Of a stretch of DNA of 64,000 nt, positions 20,763-28,622 are shown piece after piece (position 1 is the first letter of the stretch; each line of letters opens with the position of its first letter). The notes under the pieces were generated by a model. The model saw only the letters and a program-made list of their open reading frames with translations. It had not been told where the DNA came from and searched no databases. The position numbers and the translations under genes are program-made. This stretch comes from Actinomyces sp. oral taxon 170 str. F0386 (lineage in GTDB: Bacteria; Actinomycetota; Actinomycetes; Actinomycetales; Actinomycetaceae). The stretch lies in contig NZ_GL882544.1 of the NCBI RefSeq assembly GCF_000195595.1, forward strand, positions 248,001-312,000. The letters run 5' to 3'.

Positions 20763-22409
20763 TCAGTCCAGGTAGTCGCGCAAGACCTGGCTGCGCGAGG
20801 GGTGGCGCAGCTTGGACATGGTCTTGGACTCGATCTGGCGGATGCGCTCGCGAGTGACTCCGTAGACCTTGCCGATCTCGTCGAGGGTCTTGGGCTGGCC
20901 GTCGGTCAGGCCGAAGCGCATGGAGACCACACCGGCCTCGCGCTCCGAGAGAGTGTCCAGCACGGCGTGAAGCTGCTCTTGGAGAAGGGTGAAGCTCACC
21001 GCGTCAGCCGGAACCACGGCCTCGGAGTCCTCAATGAGGTCACCGAACTCGGAGTCCCCGTCCTCGCCCAGGGGCGTGTGCAGGGAGATCGGCTCGCGCC
21101 CGTACTTCTGGACCTCGACCACCTTCTCCGGGGTCATGTCCAGCTCGACGGCCAGCTCCTCAGGGGTGGGCTCGCGCCCCAGGTCCTGGAGCATCTGGCG
21201 CTGCACGCGGGCGAGCTTGTTGATGACCTCGACCATGTGCACCGGGATGCGGATGGTGCGAGCCTGGTCCGCCATGGCACGGGTGATGGCCTGGCGGATC
21301 CACCAGGTGGCGTAGGTGGAGAACTTGAAGCCCTTGGTGTAGTCGAACTTCTCCACGGCGCGGATGAGGCCCAGGTTACCCTCCTGGATGAGGTCCAGGA
21401 AGAGCATGCCGCGGCCCGTGTAGCGCTTGGCCAGAGAGACCACCAGTCGCAGGTTGGCCTCCAGCAGGTGGTTCTTGGCCCTCTGGCCGTCCTGAGCCAC
21501 CCAGTGCAGCTCGCGGCGCAGCTTGGCCGGCAGGTCGTTACCCTCCTCGGCCAGGCGGTGCTCGGCGTAGAGACCGGCCTCGATGCGCTTGGCGAGCTCG
21601 ACCTCCTGCTCGGCGTTCAGCAGCGCGACCTTACCGATCTGCTTGAGGTAGTCCTTGACCGGGTCCGCGGTGGCGCCGGCGGTGACGACCCGCTGAGCGG
21701 GCTCGTCACCCTCGTCGGAGTCGGAGACGGTGAAGGAGCCGTCCTTGTCCTGGGACTTGCCGCGCTTGCCGGACTTCTTGGAGGAGGCCTTCTCCGCCTC
21801 CTCCCGGCGCATACGCTCGAGCTCACCGGTCAGGGCCGCAATCGAGGGCTGCATCTTGATGCCCTTGATGACCCAGCCGCGGAAGATGTAACCATTCTGG
21901 GCCAGGTAGTCGCGCGCCACCATGGGGGCGGAGTCGCCGATGACGAACCGGGGCACCGGGCCGTGGCCGTAGGGCGCCAGGGTGATGGGCTCCTCCAGGG
22001 TGCCGTGGCCGGCGATCTCCAAGTTCTCCACAATCGTGCGCGAGCGCACAAAGAGCGTCGCCCCGGGAGCCAGGCGGACGCCTTTGAGCGAGGCGGGGTT
22101 GTTGAAGGGACTGCGCTTGGAGCCGTCGCCGTTCTCCTCCAGACTCACGTCCAGGTAGTAGTCGCGCAGCTCAGGGGCGGGGCCGTCATCCTCCTGAACG
22201 GCATGCGCACCGTCCTCATCATCCTCGTCCTCATCAGAGTCCTCGTCGTCATCCTCGTCGGAGTCGTCATAGTCCTCATCGTCGTAGTCGGAGTCGTCGG
22301 CGTCGTCGTCTCCTTCGTCGTCGAGGTCGAAGTCCTCGTCGTCGAGCGCGGTCTCGTCGACGTCGTCAGTGAGCTCGGCGCGGGAGCGCGTCACTGTGGA
22401 AGAAGCCAC
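20763..22409 (-). CDS. rpoD: Primary sigma-70 factor with an extra beta-helix-like N-terminal module
   Basis: 548 residues from a GTG at 22409 (GAAAGGAA site). Residues 14-75 are almost pure Asp/Glu. Residues 83-160 look like the N-terminal part of a parallel beta-helix protein ([47 protein letters not shown]) and have no counterpart in HrdB or SigA that I know. Standard sigma regions follow: 1.2 ([11 protein letters not shown], about 249-280), 2.1-2.4 ([20 protein letters not shown] to [13 protein letters not shown], 311-377), 3 and 4.2 ([19 protein letters not shown], 517-535). The sigma core is intact and so most likely the housekeeping factor. Confidence 0.93.
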   Translation of the reverse strand: MASSTVTRSRAELTDDVDETALDDEDFDLDDEGDDDADDSDYDDEDYDDSDEDDDEDSDEDEDDEDGAHAVQEDDGPAPELRDYYLDVSLEENGDGSKRSPFNNPASLKGVRLAPGATLFVRSRTIVENLEIAGHGTLEEPITLAPYGHGPVPRFVIGDSAPMVARDYLAQNGYIFRGWVIKGIKMQPSIAALTGELERMRREEAEKASSKKSGKRGKSQDKDGSFTVSDSDEGDEPAQRVVTAGATADPVKDYLKQIGKVALLNAEQEVELAKRIEAGLYAEHRLAEEGNDLPAKLRRELHWVAQDGQRAKNHLLEANLRLVVSLAKRYTGRGMLFLDLIQEGNLGLIRAVEKFDYTKGFKFSTYATWWIRQAITRAMADQARTIRIPVHMVEVINKLARVQRQMLQDLGREPTPEELAVELDMTPEKVVEVQKYGREPISLHTPLGEDGDSEFGDLIEDSEAVVPADAVSFTLLQEQLHAVLDTLSEREAGVVSMRFGLTDGQPKTLDEIGKVYGVTRERIRQIESKTMSKLRHPSRSQVLRDYLD

Positions 22410-22488
22410 GGAGTTCCTTTCGCGTGGGCGGGCGGACAGCCGGCGGCGGGGTATGGGGCCCCGTCCCGGCACAGCAGACAACCCCAGA

Positions 22489-22494
22489 ATTGTA
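22489..22494 (-). promoter_or_regulatory. Possible -10 element of rpoD
   Basis: TACAAT on the minus strand, about 80 bases upstream of the rpoD GTG. No good -35 hexamer is seen at 16-18 bases, so this is tentative. The 214-base gap also carries the polyprenyl synthase promoter in the other direction. Confidence 0.3.
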
Positions 22495-22623
22495 GCGTTT
22501 ATTCCCCAGCAACTTCGCACTGGCGACTTAGTATGACCTAACCTTGATGGCGGTCGGCTCCATACCGCCGAAAGCGATGCCTGATACCGCAGCCGTCCCC
22601 CTCCTGCGTCTACCCTGGCGGTC

Positions 22624-23784
22624 ATGAGCGCGCTGCCAGCGGCCCTGAGCCGTGTCCGTCCCGCCGTCGAGCACCGTCTGGAGGAGGTTCTGGCCGGCTG
22701 CCACCGACGCTGGGAGGAGCTGGAGCAGGCTGCGCCGGAGCTGCTCAAGGCCGCTGACAGTGTGCTCGGCGGGGGCAAGCGCATGCGCGCCGTGCTGGGC
22801 GCCGTCGGCTGCACCATCCTGAGCGCCCCGGAGCACCGGAACAAGGAGCTCACCGGTGCAAGCGCCGTCCACCTGGGGGCGGCGCTCGAGCTCTACCAGG
22901 CCAGCGCCCTGGTCCATGACGATCTCATGGACGGGGCCAGCACCCGGCGGGGTCTTCCCGCGGCGCACCACGCCTTCGCCTGGGAGCACGAGACCCGCGG
23001 CTGGCTGGGGCACTCGCGGGCGTTCGGCTCCAACGGGGCCATCCTACTCGGCGATCTCCTGCTGTCACTGGCGGGCGAGGAGATGAGTGCTCTGGCGCAG
23101 GCGCATACCTCCTCTGGCTGCGGGGACGAAGCAGTCGGGCACGCCCGGGCCGCCTTCGATGCCATGACCACGGAGGTGGCCCTGGGCCAGTACCTCGACG
23201 TGCGCAGCGAGAACCTGCCGTTGCCCTGGGGTCAGGACCCGGCGGCCGCCGCGCAACGGATGCGCGATGACGCCCTGTCGGTCGTACGCCACAAGTCGGC
23301 ACGGTACTCGGTGCGCCACCCGTTGCTCATCGGGGCTCTCCTGGCCGGGATGGCCCCAAGCAGCCCGACCGCCAAGCACCTGGCCGAGTTCGGCGAGGAG
23401 ATCGGCATCGCCTTCCAGCTGCGCGACGACGAGCTCGGCGTCTTCGGCTCTCCGCGGGTCACCGGCAAGCCGGCGGGAGACGATCTGCGTGAGGGCAAGC
23501 GCACAGTCCTGCTGGCTCTGGCCTGGGGGCGCTGTGACGACACCGGCCGAAAACTGCTCGGGAGCGTCCTGGCCAATACCGAGACCACGTCGAACCAGAT
23601 CGCTGAGGCGTCTGCGCTCATCGAGGACTGCGGCGCGCGCGCCGTGCATGAGGAGATCATCGCCACCCACCGTGACGCCGGGGTCAGAGCGCTGGGACGA
23701 CTCAGGGACGAGGGCGTGGTGAGTACTGCATCATTGGAGGACCTGGTGGAGCTGGCGGATCTGCTGACGCACCGAGACTCATGA
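22624..23784 (+). CDS. Polyprenyl diphosphate synthase (IdsA-type)
   Basis: 386 residues of the trans-prenyltransferase family, which condenses IPP with allylic diphosphates. First Asp-rich motif DDLMD at 99-103; GGGKRMR at 49-55 binds IPP. The second motif reads DDELG at 268-272, with the last Asp replaced, a variation typical of actinobacterial IdsA enzymes making geranylgeranyl or similar chains. Chain length cannot be predicted here. TACCCT at 22611-22616 ends seven bases before the ATG, with no ribosome-binding site. Its neighbour pknL is also a neighbour of idsA2 in Mycobacterium. Confidence 0.88.
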   Translation: MSALPAALSRVRPAVEHRLEEVLAGCHRRWEELEQAAPELLKAADSVLGGGKRMRAVLGAVGCTILSAPEHRNKELTGASAVHLGAALELYQASALVHDDLMDGASTRRGLPAAHHAFAWEHETRGWLGHSRAFGSNGAILLGDLLLSLAGEEMSALAQAHTSSGCGDEAVGHARAAFDAMTTEVALGQYLDVRSENLPLPWGQDPAAAAQRMRDDALSVVRHKSARYSVRHPLLIGALLAGMAPSSPTAKHLAEFGEEIGIAFQLRDDELGVFGSPRVTGKPAGDDLREGKRTVLLALAWGRCDDTGRKLLGSVLANTETTSNQIAEASALIEDCGARAVHEEIIATHRDAGVRALGRLRDEGVVSTASLEDLVELADLLTHRDS

Positions 23785-23849
23785 CATAGCGGACGAAACA
23801 GGCAGAACCCAGCAGAGAGGCAGTACGACCCGTCCGCATCGGTGAGCGG

Positions 23850-23878
23850 CTGTCACTGCGCCGTTGGCACCGTAGAAT
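23850..23878 (+). promoter_or_regulatory. pknL promoter, leaderless start
   Basis: CTGTCA (23850-23855), a 17-base spacer and TAGAAT (23873-23878). Seven bases later comes the GTG of pknL, and no ribosome-binding site is present, so transcription probably starts at the GTG itself. Confidence 0.6.
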
Positions 23879-23885
23879 CGCGTTC

Positions 23886-25913
23886 GTGGTCACGGATCCC
23901 CTCATCGGTCGGCTGGTCGACTCTCGCTACGAGATCGTCGACCGCCTTGCGCGCGGTGGCATGGCCACCGTCTACCGCGCCCACGACCGTCGCCTGGACC
24001 GGACCGTGGCGCTTAAGCTCATGCACGCCCATTTGGCGGACTCTCCCGACTTCGTCTCACGCTTCCGCCGTGAGGCGCGGGCGGCGGCCAGGCTGTCCAA
24101 CCCGGGCGTCGTGGCGGTCTACGACCAGGGCAGCCTCGACGGAGTGGCCTACCTCGTCATGGAGTACGTCGAGGGGCCCACACTGCGCGACCTCATCACT
24201 GCGGGCCCGCTGTCCGTCAAGGAGGCCCTGGGGTTGGTGGCCCAGCTGCTGCGACCGCTCGGGGCCGCCCATCGGGCCGGGCTGGTGCATCGCGACATCA
24301 AGCCGGAGAACGTCCTGCTGCCCTCGGACGGCTCGGTGGCCAAGGTGGCCGACTTCGGTCTGGCCCGGGCGGTCACGGAGGTGACGCAGACGACGACGGG
24401 CAACGTACTGGGCACGGTCGCCTACCTGGCGCCCGAGCTCATCACCTCGGGCGACTCCACGTCCCGGGCCGATGTCTTCTCCGCCGGGGTGGTCCTCTAC
24501 GAGCTCCTCACTGGCGAGCAGCCCTTCACCGCGGACTCCCCTATCCAGATCGCCTTCCGCAACGTTCACGAGGACGTGCCTCTGCCCTCCGCACTGGTCC
24601 CCGACATGCCGGCCGACGTCGACGAGCTCGTGGCGACCATGACGCGCCGCGAGCCCCAGGAGCGTCCTGCCGACGCCGATGAGGCGCTGGCGCTGCTGCG
24701 CAACGTCGTCGACGAGCTCACCGACTCCGAGCTCGCCGTGCGCCGCGGCGGTGGGACTGGCTCGATCCGAACCCAGGAGGTCATGACGGCCAATGCCCAG
24801 GCCGCCCGCTCCGCTATCGACAACGAGCCTCAGGACGATGACGACGCACCCTCCGACGAGGAGTCTTCCTCGCTCGCCGGTATGCGCACCGTCTCGCTGC
24901 CCATCGGCTCCATCGGCCCGGATGCCAAGGGCAGGACACGCGCGCTGTCGCGCAAGACGCTGGCGGCCGATACCCAGAAGACCACCGCCGTCCCCACCCG
25001 AGGGAAGGGCGTCGGCGGCCTCAACCGTCGTACCGCCGTCATCGTCGGGCTGCTGGCCGTGGCCGGAACCGGAGCGGGTGCTACCTGGTATCTGACGGCG
25101 GGTCCAGGGCGGCGGGTTCCCGTGCCCAACATCATCGGCATGTCTCAGGACGAGGCGCAGCTCGCCCTGGAGAAGCAGGGGCTCGACTGGGGCGCTCCGG
25201 CGCGGACCTACTCCGACACGGTTCCGGCCGGACACGTCGTCTCCTGTCAGCCGAAGGTCGGCCGGAAGGTGGGGCTCGGCCAGGCAGTCACTGCCGTCAT
25301 CTCCCGGGGCGTGGAGACCAAGACCGTGCCTGACGTGGTCGGAAAGACCAAGGACCAGGCCGGTGCCGCGATCAAGGGAGCGGGTCTGACCCTGGGGGAC
25401 GTCACCGAGGACTACTCCGCCAGTGTCGCCCAGGGCAAGGTGATCTCCTCCGACCCCAAGGCTGGCAAGGTCATTGAGCACACCGCAAAGGTCTCGATTG
25501 TGGTCTCCAAGGGCAAGGAGCCGGCCACGATCCCCGATGTGACGGGTAAGAGCGAGGACGACGCCAAGAAGGCCCTCGAGGACGCCGGCCTCAAGAAGGG
25601 AAAAGTCAGCCAGGACTACTCCGACTCCGTGGCCAAGGGACGGGTCATCTCCTCCTCCCCCATCGCCGGGGCCTCGGGCTACTACAAGGGCGACTCGGTG
25701 GACCTGACCGTGTCCAAAGGGCCCGAGAAGGTGACTGTCCCCGATGTGACGGGTAAGAGCGAGGACGACGCCAAGAAGGCCCTCGAGGACGCCGGCCTCA
25801 AGGTGACGGTCAACAAGCGCCTGGGCGGCCCGTTCGGGACCGTGCGCTCCACCGATCCCGCAGCGGGTTCCAGCGTCAAGCCGGATTCCAAGGTCACCAT
25901 CAATATCTTCTGA
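23886..25913 (+). CDS. pknL: PknL-type Ser/Thr protein kinase with four PASTA domains
   Basis: 675 residues. Hanks-type kinase domain (about 15-275): glycine loop LARGGMATV (21-29), Lys44, HRDIKPEN from 135, DFG at 156-158 and a Thr-rich activation loop (TEVTQTTTGN). A juxtamembrane region is followed by one membrane helix (about 383-404) and four extracellular PASTA repeats (from about 411 to the end), which bind peptidoglycan or lipid II. PASTA 3 and 4 share a 65-base identical stretch. The setting (polyprenyl synthase before, DAHP synthase after) matches PknL rather than PknB, which sits with pbpA/rodA. Likely role: cell-wall sensing. Confidence 0.92.
   Translation: MVTDPLIGRLVDSRYEIVDRLARGGMATVYRAHDRRLDRTVALKLMHAHLADSPDFVSRFRREARAAARLSNPGVVAVYDQGSLDGVAYLVMEYVEGPTLRDLITAGPLSVKEALGLVAQLLRPLGAAHRAGLVHRDIKPENVLLPSDGSVAKVADFGLARAVTEVTQTTTGNVLGTVAYLAPELITSGDSTSRADVFSAGVVLYELLTGEQPFTADSPIQIAFRNVHEDVPLPSALVPDMPADVDELVATMTRREPQERPADADEALALLRNVVDELTDSELAVRRGGGTGSIRTQEVMTANAQAARSAIDNEPQDDDDAPSDEESSSLAGMRTVSLPIGSIGPDAKGRTRALSRKTLAADTQKTTAVPTRGKGVGGLNRRTAVIVGLLAVAGTGAGATWYLTAGPGRRVPVPNIIGMSQDEAQLALEKQGLDWGAPARTYSDTVPAGHVVSCQPKVGRKVGLGQAVTAVISRGVETKTVPDVVGKTKDQAGAAIKGAGLTLGDVTEDYSASVAQGKVISSDPKAGKVIEHTAKVSIVVSKGKEPATIPDVTGKSEDDAKKALEDAGLKKGKVSQDYSDSVAKGRVISSSPIAGASGYYKGDSVDLTVSKGPEKVTVPDVTGKSEDDAKKALEDAGLKVTVNKRLGGPFGTVRSTDPAAGSSVKPDSKVTINIF
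25531..25802 (+). repeat. 65-base direct repeat inside the PASTA-coding region
   Basis: 25531-25595 and 25738-25802 are identical over 65 bases, spaced 207 bases apart, and encode the start of PASTA repeats 3 and 4 (PDVTGKSEDDAKKALEDAGL). Perfect DNA identity including silent positions implies recent duplication or gene conversion between repeats. Confidence 0.9.
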
Positions 25914-25922
25914 CGGTGGCGA

Positions 25923-25980
25923 CCGGCCCGTGAGGCCCGGGCCGGGTTCGGGCCGTGCCGCGCCTCTGGCCGGCGAGGCG
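25923..25980. terminator. Tandem hairpins between convergent pknL and aroG
   Basis: CCGGCCC (25923-25929) pairs with GGGCCGG (25939-25945), and CGCCTC (25961-25966) with GAGGCG (25975-25980). They occupy the short gap between two convergent genes and probably end transcription from both sides. Confidence 0.5.
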
Positions 25981-26002
25981 GGCAGGCTCCTGGCCGGGGC
26001 CT

Positions 26003-27355
26003 TCAGCCCTTGAGCATCTCGGCGATCTCGAAGGCGACCTCGAGGGACTGCTGGTGGTTGAGGCGTGGATCGACGAGGGTCTCGTAGTGCTCGGCCAGGC
26101 CAGCCTCGTCGATGTGCTCGCCTCCGCCGAGGACCTCGGTGACGTCGTCGCCGGTGAGCTCGACGTGGATGCCACCCGGGGCGGTGCCCAGGGAGCGGTG
26201 GACCTCGAAGAAGCCGCGGATCTCATCGAGAATCGTCTCAAAACGACGGGTCTTGTAGCCGTTGTCCGAGGTGATGGTGTTGCCGTGCATGGGGTCGGTG
26301 ATCCAGGTGACGGGTCGGCCGTCGGCGCGCACTGCCTCGACCAGTGCCGGAAGGGCATCGCGGATGCGGTCGGCGCCCATGCGGGTGATGAGGGACAGAC
26401 GCCCGGGTACGCTGTCGGGGTTGAGCCGGTCCATGAGCCGGACCACGTCGTCGGGAGACGTGGTGGGGCCGACCTTGACGCCCACGGGGTTGTGGACGCC
26501 GGCGAGGATCGCCACGTGGGCACCGTCGGCCTCGCGGGTGCGCTCCCCCACCCAGAGCATGTGGGCGGAGGTGTCGTAGAGGCGCCCGGTACGGGAGTCC
26601 TCGCGGATCATGGCGTCCTCGTACTCCAGGAGGAGGGCCTCGTGCGCGGCGTAGAAGTCGACCTGGCGCAGGGCGTCGAAGTCGACGCCGGCAGCCTCCA
26701 TGAAGCGCATGGCCCGGTCGATCTCCTCGGCGAAGGACTCGAAGCGCTTGTAGGCGGGGTTGGCGGTGAAGCCGCGGTTCCAGGAGTGGACCTCACGCAG
26801 GTCCGCGTAACCGCCCATCGTGAAGGCGCGGATGAGGTTGAGGGTGGTGCCCGAGCGCAGGTAGGCGTCCAGCATGCGCGCGGGGTCGGGGATGCGGGCC
26901 TCGGGGGTGAACTCGTGGCCGTTGACGGAGTCACCGCGGAAGGCGGGCAGGGTGACCTCACCACGGGTCTCGGTGTCCGAGCTGCGGGGCTTGGCATACT
27001 GGCCGGCCATACGGCCGACCTTGACCACGGGCGTGGAGGCACCGTAGGTCAGGACCGCCGCCATCTGGAGGATGGTCTGGACCTTGAGGCGGATGTTATC
27101 AGCCGTGTTGTGGGCGAAGGACTCAGCGCAGTCCCCGCCCATGAGGACGAAGGCCTCTCCCATACTGGCCTGGGCGATGAGATCGCGTAGAGAGTCAACC
27201 TCTCCGGCGAAGACGAGCGGAGGCCGACGGCGCAGGTCAGCCACCACGCCGACCAGCGCGGCCTCATCAGGGTAGGCGGGCTGCTGCAGGGCGGGCAGGT
27301 GACGCCAGGTAGAGGCCTGGACGTCCGTGCGGGCGGCGGAGAGCTCGTTCATCAC
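26003..27355 (-). CDS. aroG: Class II (plant-type) DAHP synthase
   Basis: About 450 residues. First enzyme of the shikimate pathway, condensing PEP with erythrose 4-phosphate. Class II motifs: GGDCAESF with the metal-binding Cys, TPVVKVGRMAGQYAKPRS, ILAGVHNPVGVKVGPTTSP, WITDPMHGNT and HVELTGDDVTE. Start choice is open: ATG 27367, GTG 27355 or ATG 27352. I prefer 27355/27352, because the ATG at 27367 lies inside TATGCT (27363-27368), which fits a -10 element seven bases before the GTG. The AroG next to PknL order matches Mycobacterium. Confidence 0.92.
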   Translation of the reverse strand: MMNELSAARTDVQASTWRHLPALQQPAYPDEAALVGVVADLRRRPPLVFAGEVDSLRDLIAQASMGEAFVLMGGDCAESFAHNTADNIRLKVQTILQMAAVLTYGASTPVVKVGRMAGQYAKPRSSDTETRGEVTLPAFRGDSVNGHEFTPEARIPDPARMLDAYLRSGTTLNLIRAFTMGGYADLREVHSWNRGFTANPAYKRFESFAEEIDRAMRFMEAAGVDFDALRQVDFYAAHEALLLEYEDAMIREDSRTGRLYDTSAHMLWVGERTREADGAHVAILAGVHNPVGVKVGPTTSPDDVVRLMDRLNPDSVPGRLSLITRMGADRIRDALPALVEAVRADGRPVTWITDPMHGNTITSDNGYKTRRFETILDEIRGFFEVHRSLGTAPGGIHVELTGDDVTEVLGGGEHIDEAGLAEHYETLVDPRLNHQQSLEVAFEIAEMLKG

Positions 27356-27448
27356 GCCCGTCAGCATAGGCCAGCCGGGAGTATGCCCCGGAATCGGCGC
27401 CGCATCGCGAAACGAGTGGGGACGCTCTCAGCGTGGCCGCACTTCACC

Positions 27449-28384
27449 CTAGGAGAGATCCATCTCTCCATATTTTCTCGGGTAACGAATTCCCCGGTCC
27501 AGGAACCGGTTGTCAGCAAGTCTAGGAGCTATCTCAGAACAGAACCAATCACCCTCGAGTGAAGCGCGTTTGAGCAGAACATCAAGGACAACTAAAATGC
27601 AATACACAGATCTTGGATCGAACTTACCGTATTCTCGTCCTATCCGCTTCCTAGCCTTTCTTCCGCCGGGAAGCGCTGGCGCATCAAGCACGGAGTGATT
27701 CCAGATCCTTGCATGATGAGCTATGCGGTTACGCAGATACACGAGCGATTTAATTTGACCAGGAAGAATTGATTTCGACACATTTATCGAACCGGCAATA
27801 TCATTGAGTACTCCAGAGTCAACAGAGGCTTCGACGCAGCGAGACAAGACACCAAACGAGAGAACTTCAGCCGCAACCCACACTGGAAGATCACGGTATG
27901 CGTCGACAGTGAAGACTCCATGACCATCGACCTCGCGATCATCGCGGTAGCGGCCAACGAATGCCTCTTTGCTCCGGTTGAGGTCTCGTAGAACATGGGC
28001 ACCGACATCTGAGCGATCTATGCCTGAAGGAGAGGCAAGTCCCTCACCTCGCACAAGATTCCACCCCGACCCCACACGCTCTCCGTAGAAGTATGAAAAT
28101 CTGGTTCGAAGAAGGATCTCAAAACGCCTTATCGCAGCAAATACGACGTCCGCAACCTCACCCTCCTTGCGATATACATCTTCGATGACATCTACATGCA
28201 CACCCCCGAGGAACCGATCATCACCATACATCGGATCCTTCTGCCAGTAACGGAAGTAACCCGAAAAACGATAATAACTGACCTCAGAAAGAAAACGCTC
28301 ACAAGCGTCGGCATTAGCAACAACAAGACCTCGTTCTTGAAGTCGAGAAACTTGTTCCTGGTAGCTCAACCACTCTTTAGCCAT
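27449..28384 (-). CDS. Abi-family (AbiF/AbiD-like, Abi_2) HEPN protein
   Basis: 311 residues from the ATG at 28384 (GGAG five bases upstream; a GTG at 28390 overlaps that site). Abi_2 features: LQERGLVV and FLSEVSYYRFSGYFRYW at the N-terminus, RFEILLRTRFSYFYGER (87-103), and the HEPN ribonuclease motif RNRIAH at 218-223 (R-x4-H). Family members act in abortive phage infection, probably as RNA-cleaving toxins. Base composition is clearly more AT-rich than all neighbours, suggesting horizontal acquisition between aroG and pfp. A promoter and a short hairpin RNA lie directly upstream. Confidence 0.88.
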   Translation of the reverse strand: MAKEWLSYQEQVSRLQERGLVVANADACERFLSEVSYYRFSGYFRYWQKDPMYGDDRFLGGVHVDVIEDVYRKEGEVADVVFAAIRRFEILLRTRFSYFYGERVGSGWNLVRGEGLASPSGIDRSDVGAHVLRDLNRSKEAFVGRYRDDREVDGHGVFTVDAYRDLPVWVAAEVLSFGVLSRCVEASVDSGVLNDIAGSINVSKSILPGQIKSLVYLRNRIAHHARIWNHSVLDAPALPGGRKARKRIGREYGKFDPRSVYCILVVLDVLLKRASLEGDWFCSEIAPRLADNRFLDRGIRYPRKYGEMDLS

Positions 28385-28398
28385 ACCCACTCCAAAGG

Positions 28399-28450
28399 AA
28401 AAGGCCCCGGCCTAGTCTGCCTCATGACGAGGCCTGGCCGGGGGGCGATT
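28399..28450 (-). ncRNA. Candidate AbiF-type small RNA upstream of the Abi gene
   Basis: Minus-strand transcript predicted to start about 28450, seven bases after the -10 box. It folds into a hairpin: CCCCGGCC pairs with GGCCGGGG (28436-28443 with 28405-28412), and inside GCCTC pairs with GAGGC around a five-base loop. It ends CCTTTTCC at 28397-28404, like an intrinsic terminator. The position just upstream of an Abi_2 gene matches the AbiF RNA motif described from comparative genomics; I cannot run the covariance model. It could act as the RNA antitoxin, or simply as an attenuator. Confidence 0.55.
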
Positions 28451-28456
28451 GCCTTG

Positions 28457-28485
28457 AGTATAGCAACATAGGAGTCTCATGTCAT
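28457..28485 (-). promoter_or_regulatory. Promoter of the small RNA / Abi gene
   Basis: ATGACA (28480-28485), a 17-base spacer and TATACT (28457-28462), on the minus strand. This is one of the best sigma-70-type promoters in the window. It points at the hairpin RNA and then the Abi gene. Confidence 0.7.
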
Positions 28486-28542
28486 GCGGCGCGCGTCTCG
28501 AAGTTGCGCCCCCGTCAGACGGACACTCATTCAGTCGCACAG

Positions 28543-28597
28543 AAAACTCGCCTTCGAGGTCAGTGATGTTCCTCATGTCACTGACCTCGAAGGCGAG
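28543..28597 (-). terminator. pfp intrinsic terminator, 20 bp perfect stem
   Basis: 28578-28597 pairs perfectly with 28547-28566 around an 11-base loop, followed on the minus strand by TTTT (28543-28546). It lies 26 bases after the pfp stop and insulates the downstream Abi island from pfp transcription. Confidence 0.88.
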
Positions 28598-28622
28598 CGC
28601 ACCACATGACGCGAACTCAGCC

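Noticed and set aside
20736-22541. A 601-codon plus-strand frame opposite rpoD
   Set aside because: Low-complexity Leu/Val/Gly content, antisense to the conserved sigma factor; no start signals.
27452-27469. Inverted repeat GGAGAGAT-CC-ATCTCTCC followed by a T-rich stretch
   Set aside because: It lies inside the last codons of the Abi gene, and no plus-strand gene needs a terminator there; likely chance.
28547-28597. The 20 bp inverted repeat as part of the Abi system or an attachment site
   Set aside because: Its position 26 bases after the pfp stop and the TTTT tail on the pfp strand explain it as the pfp terminator.
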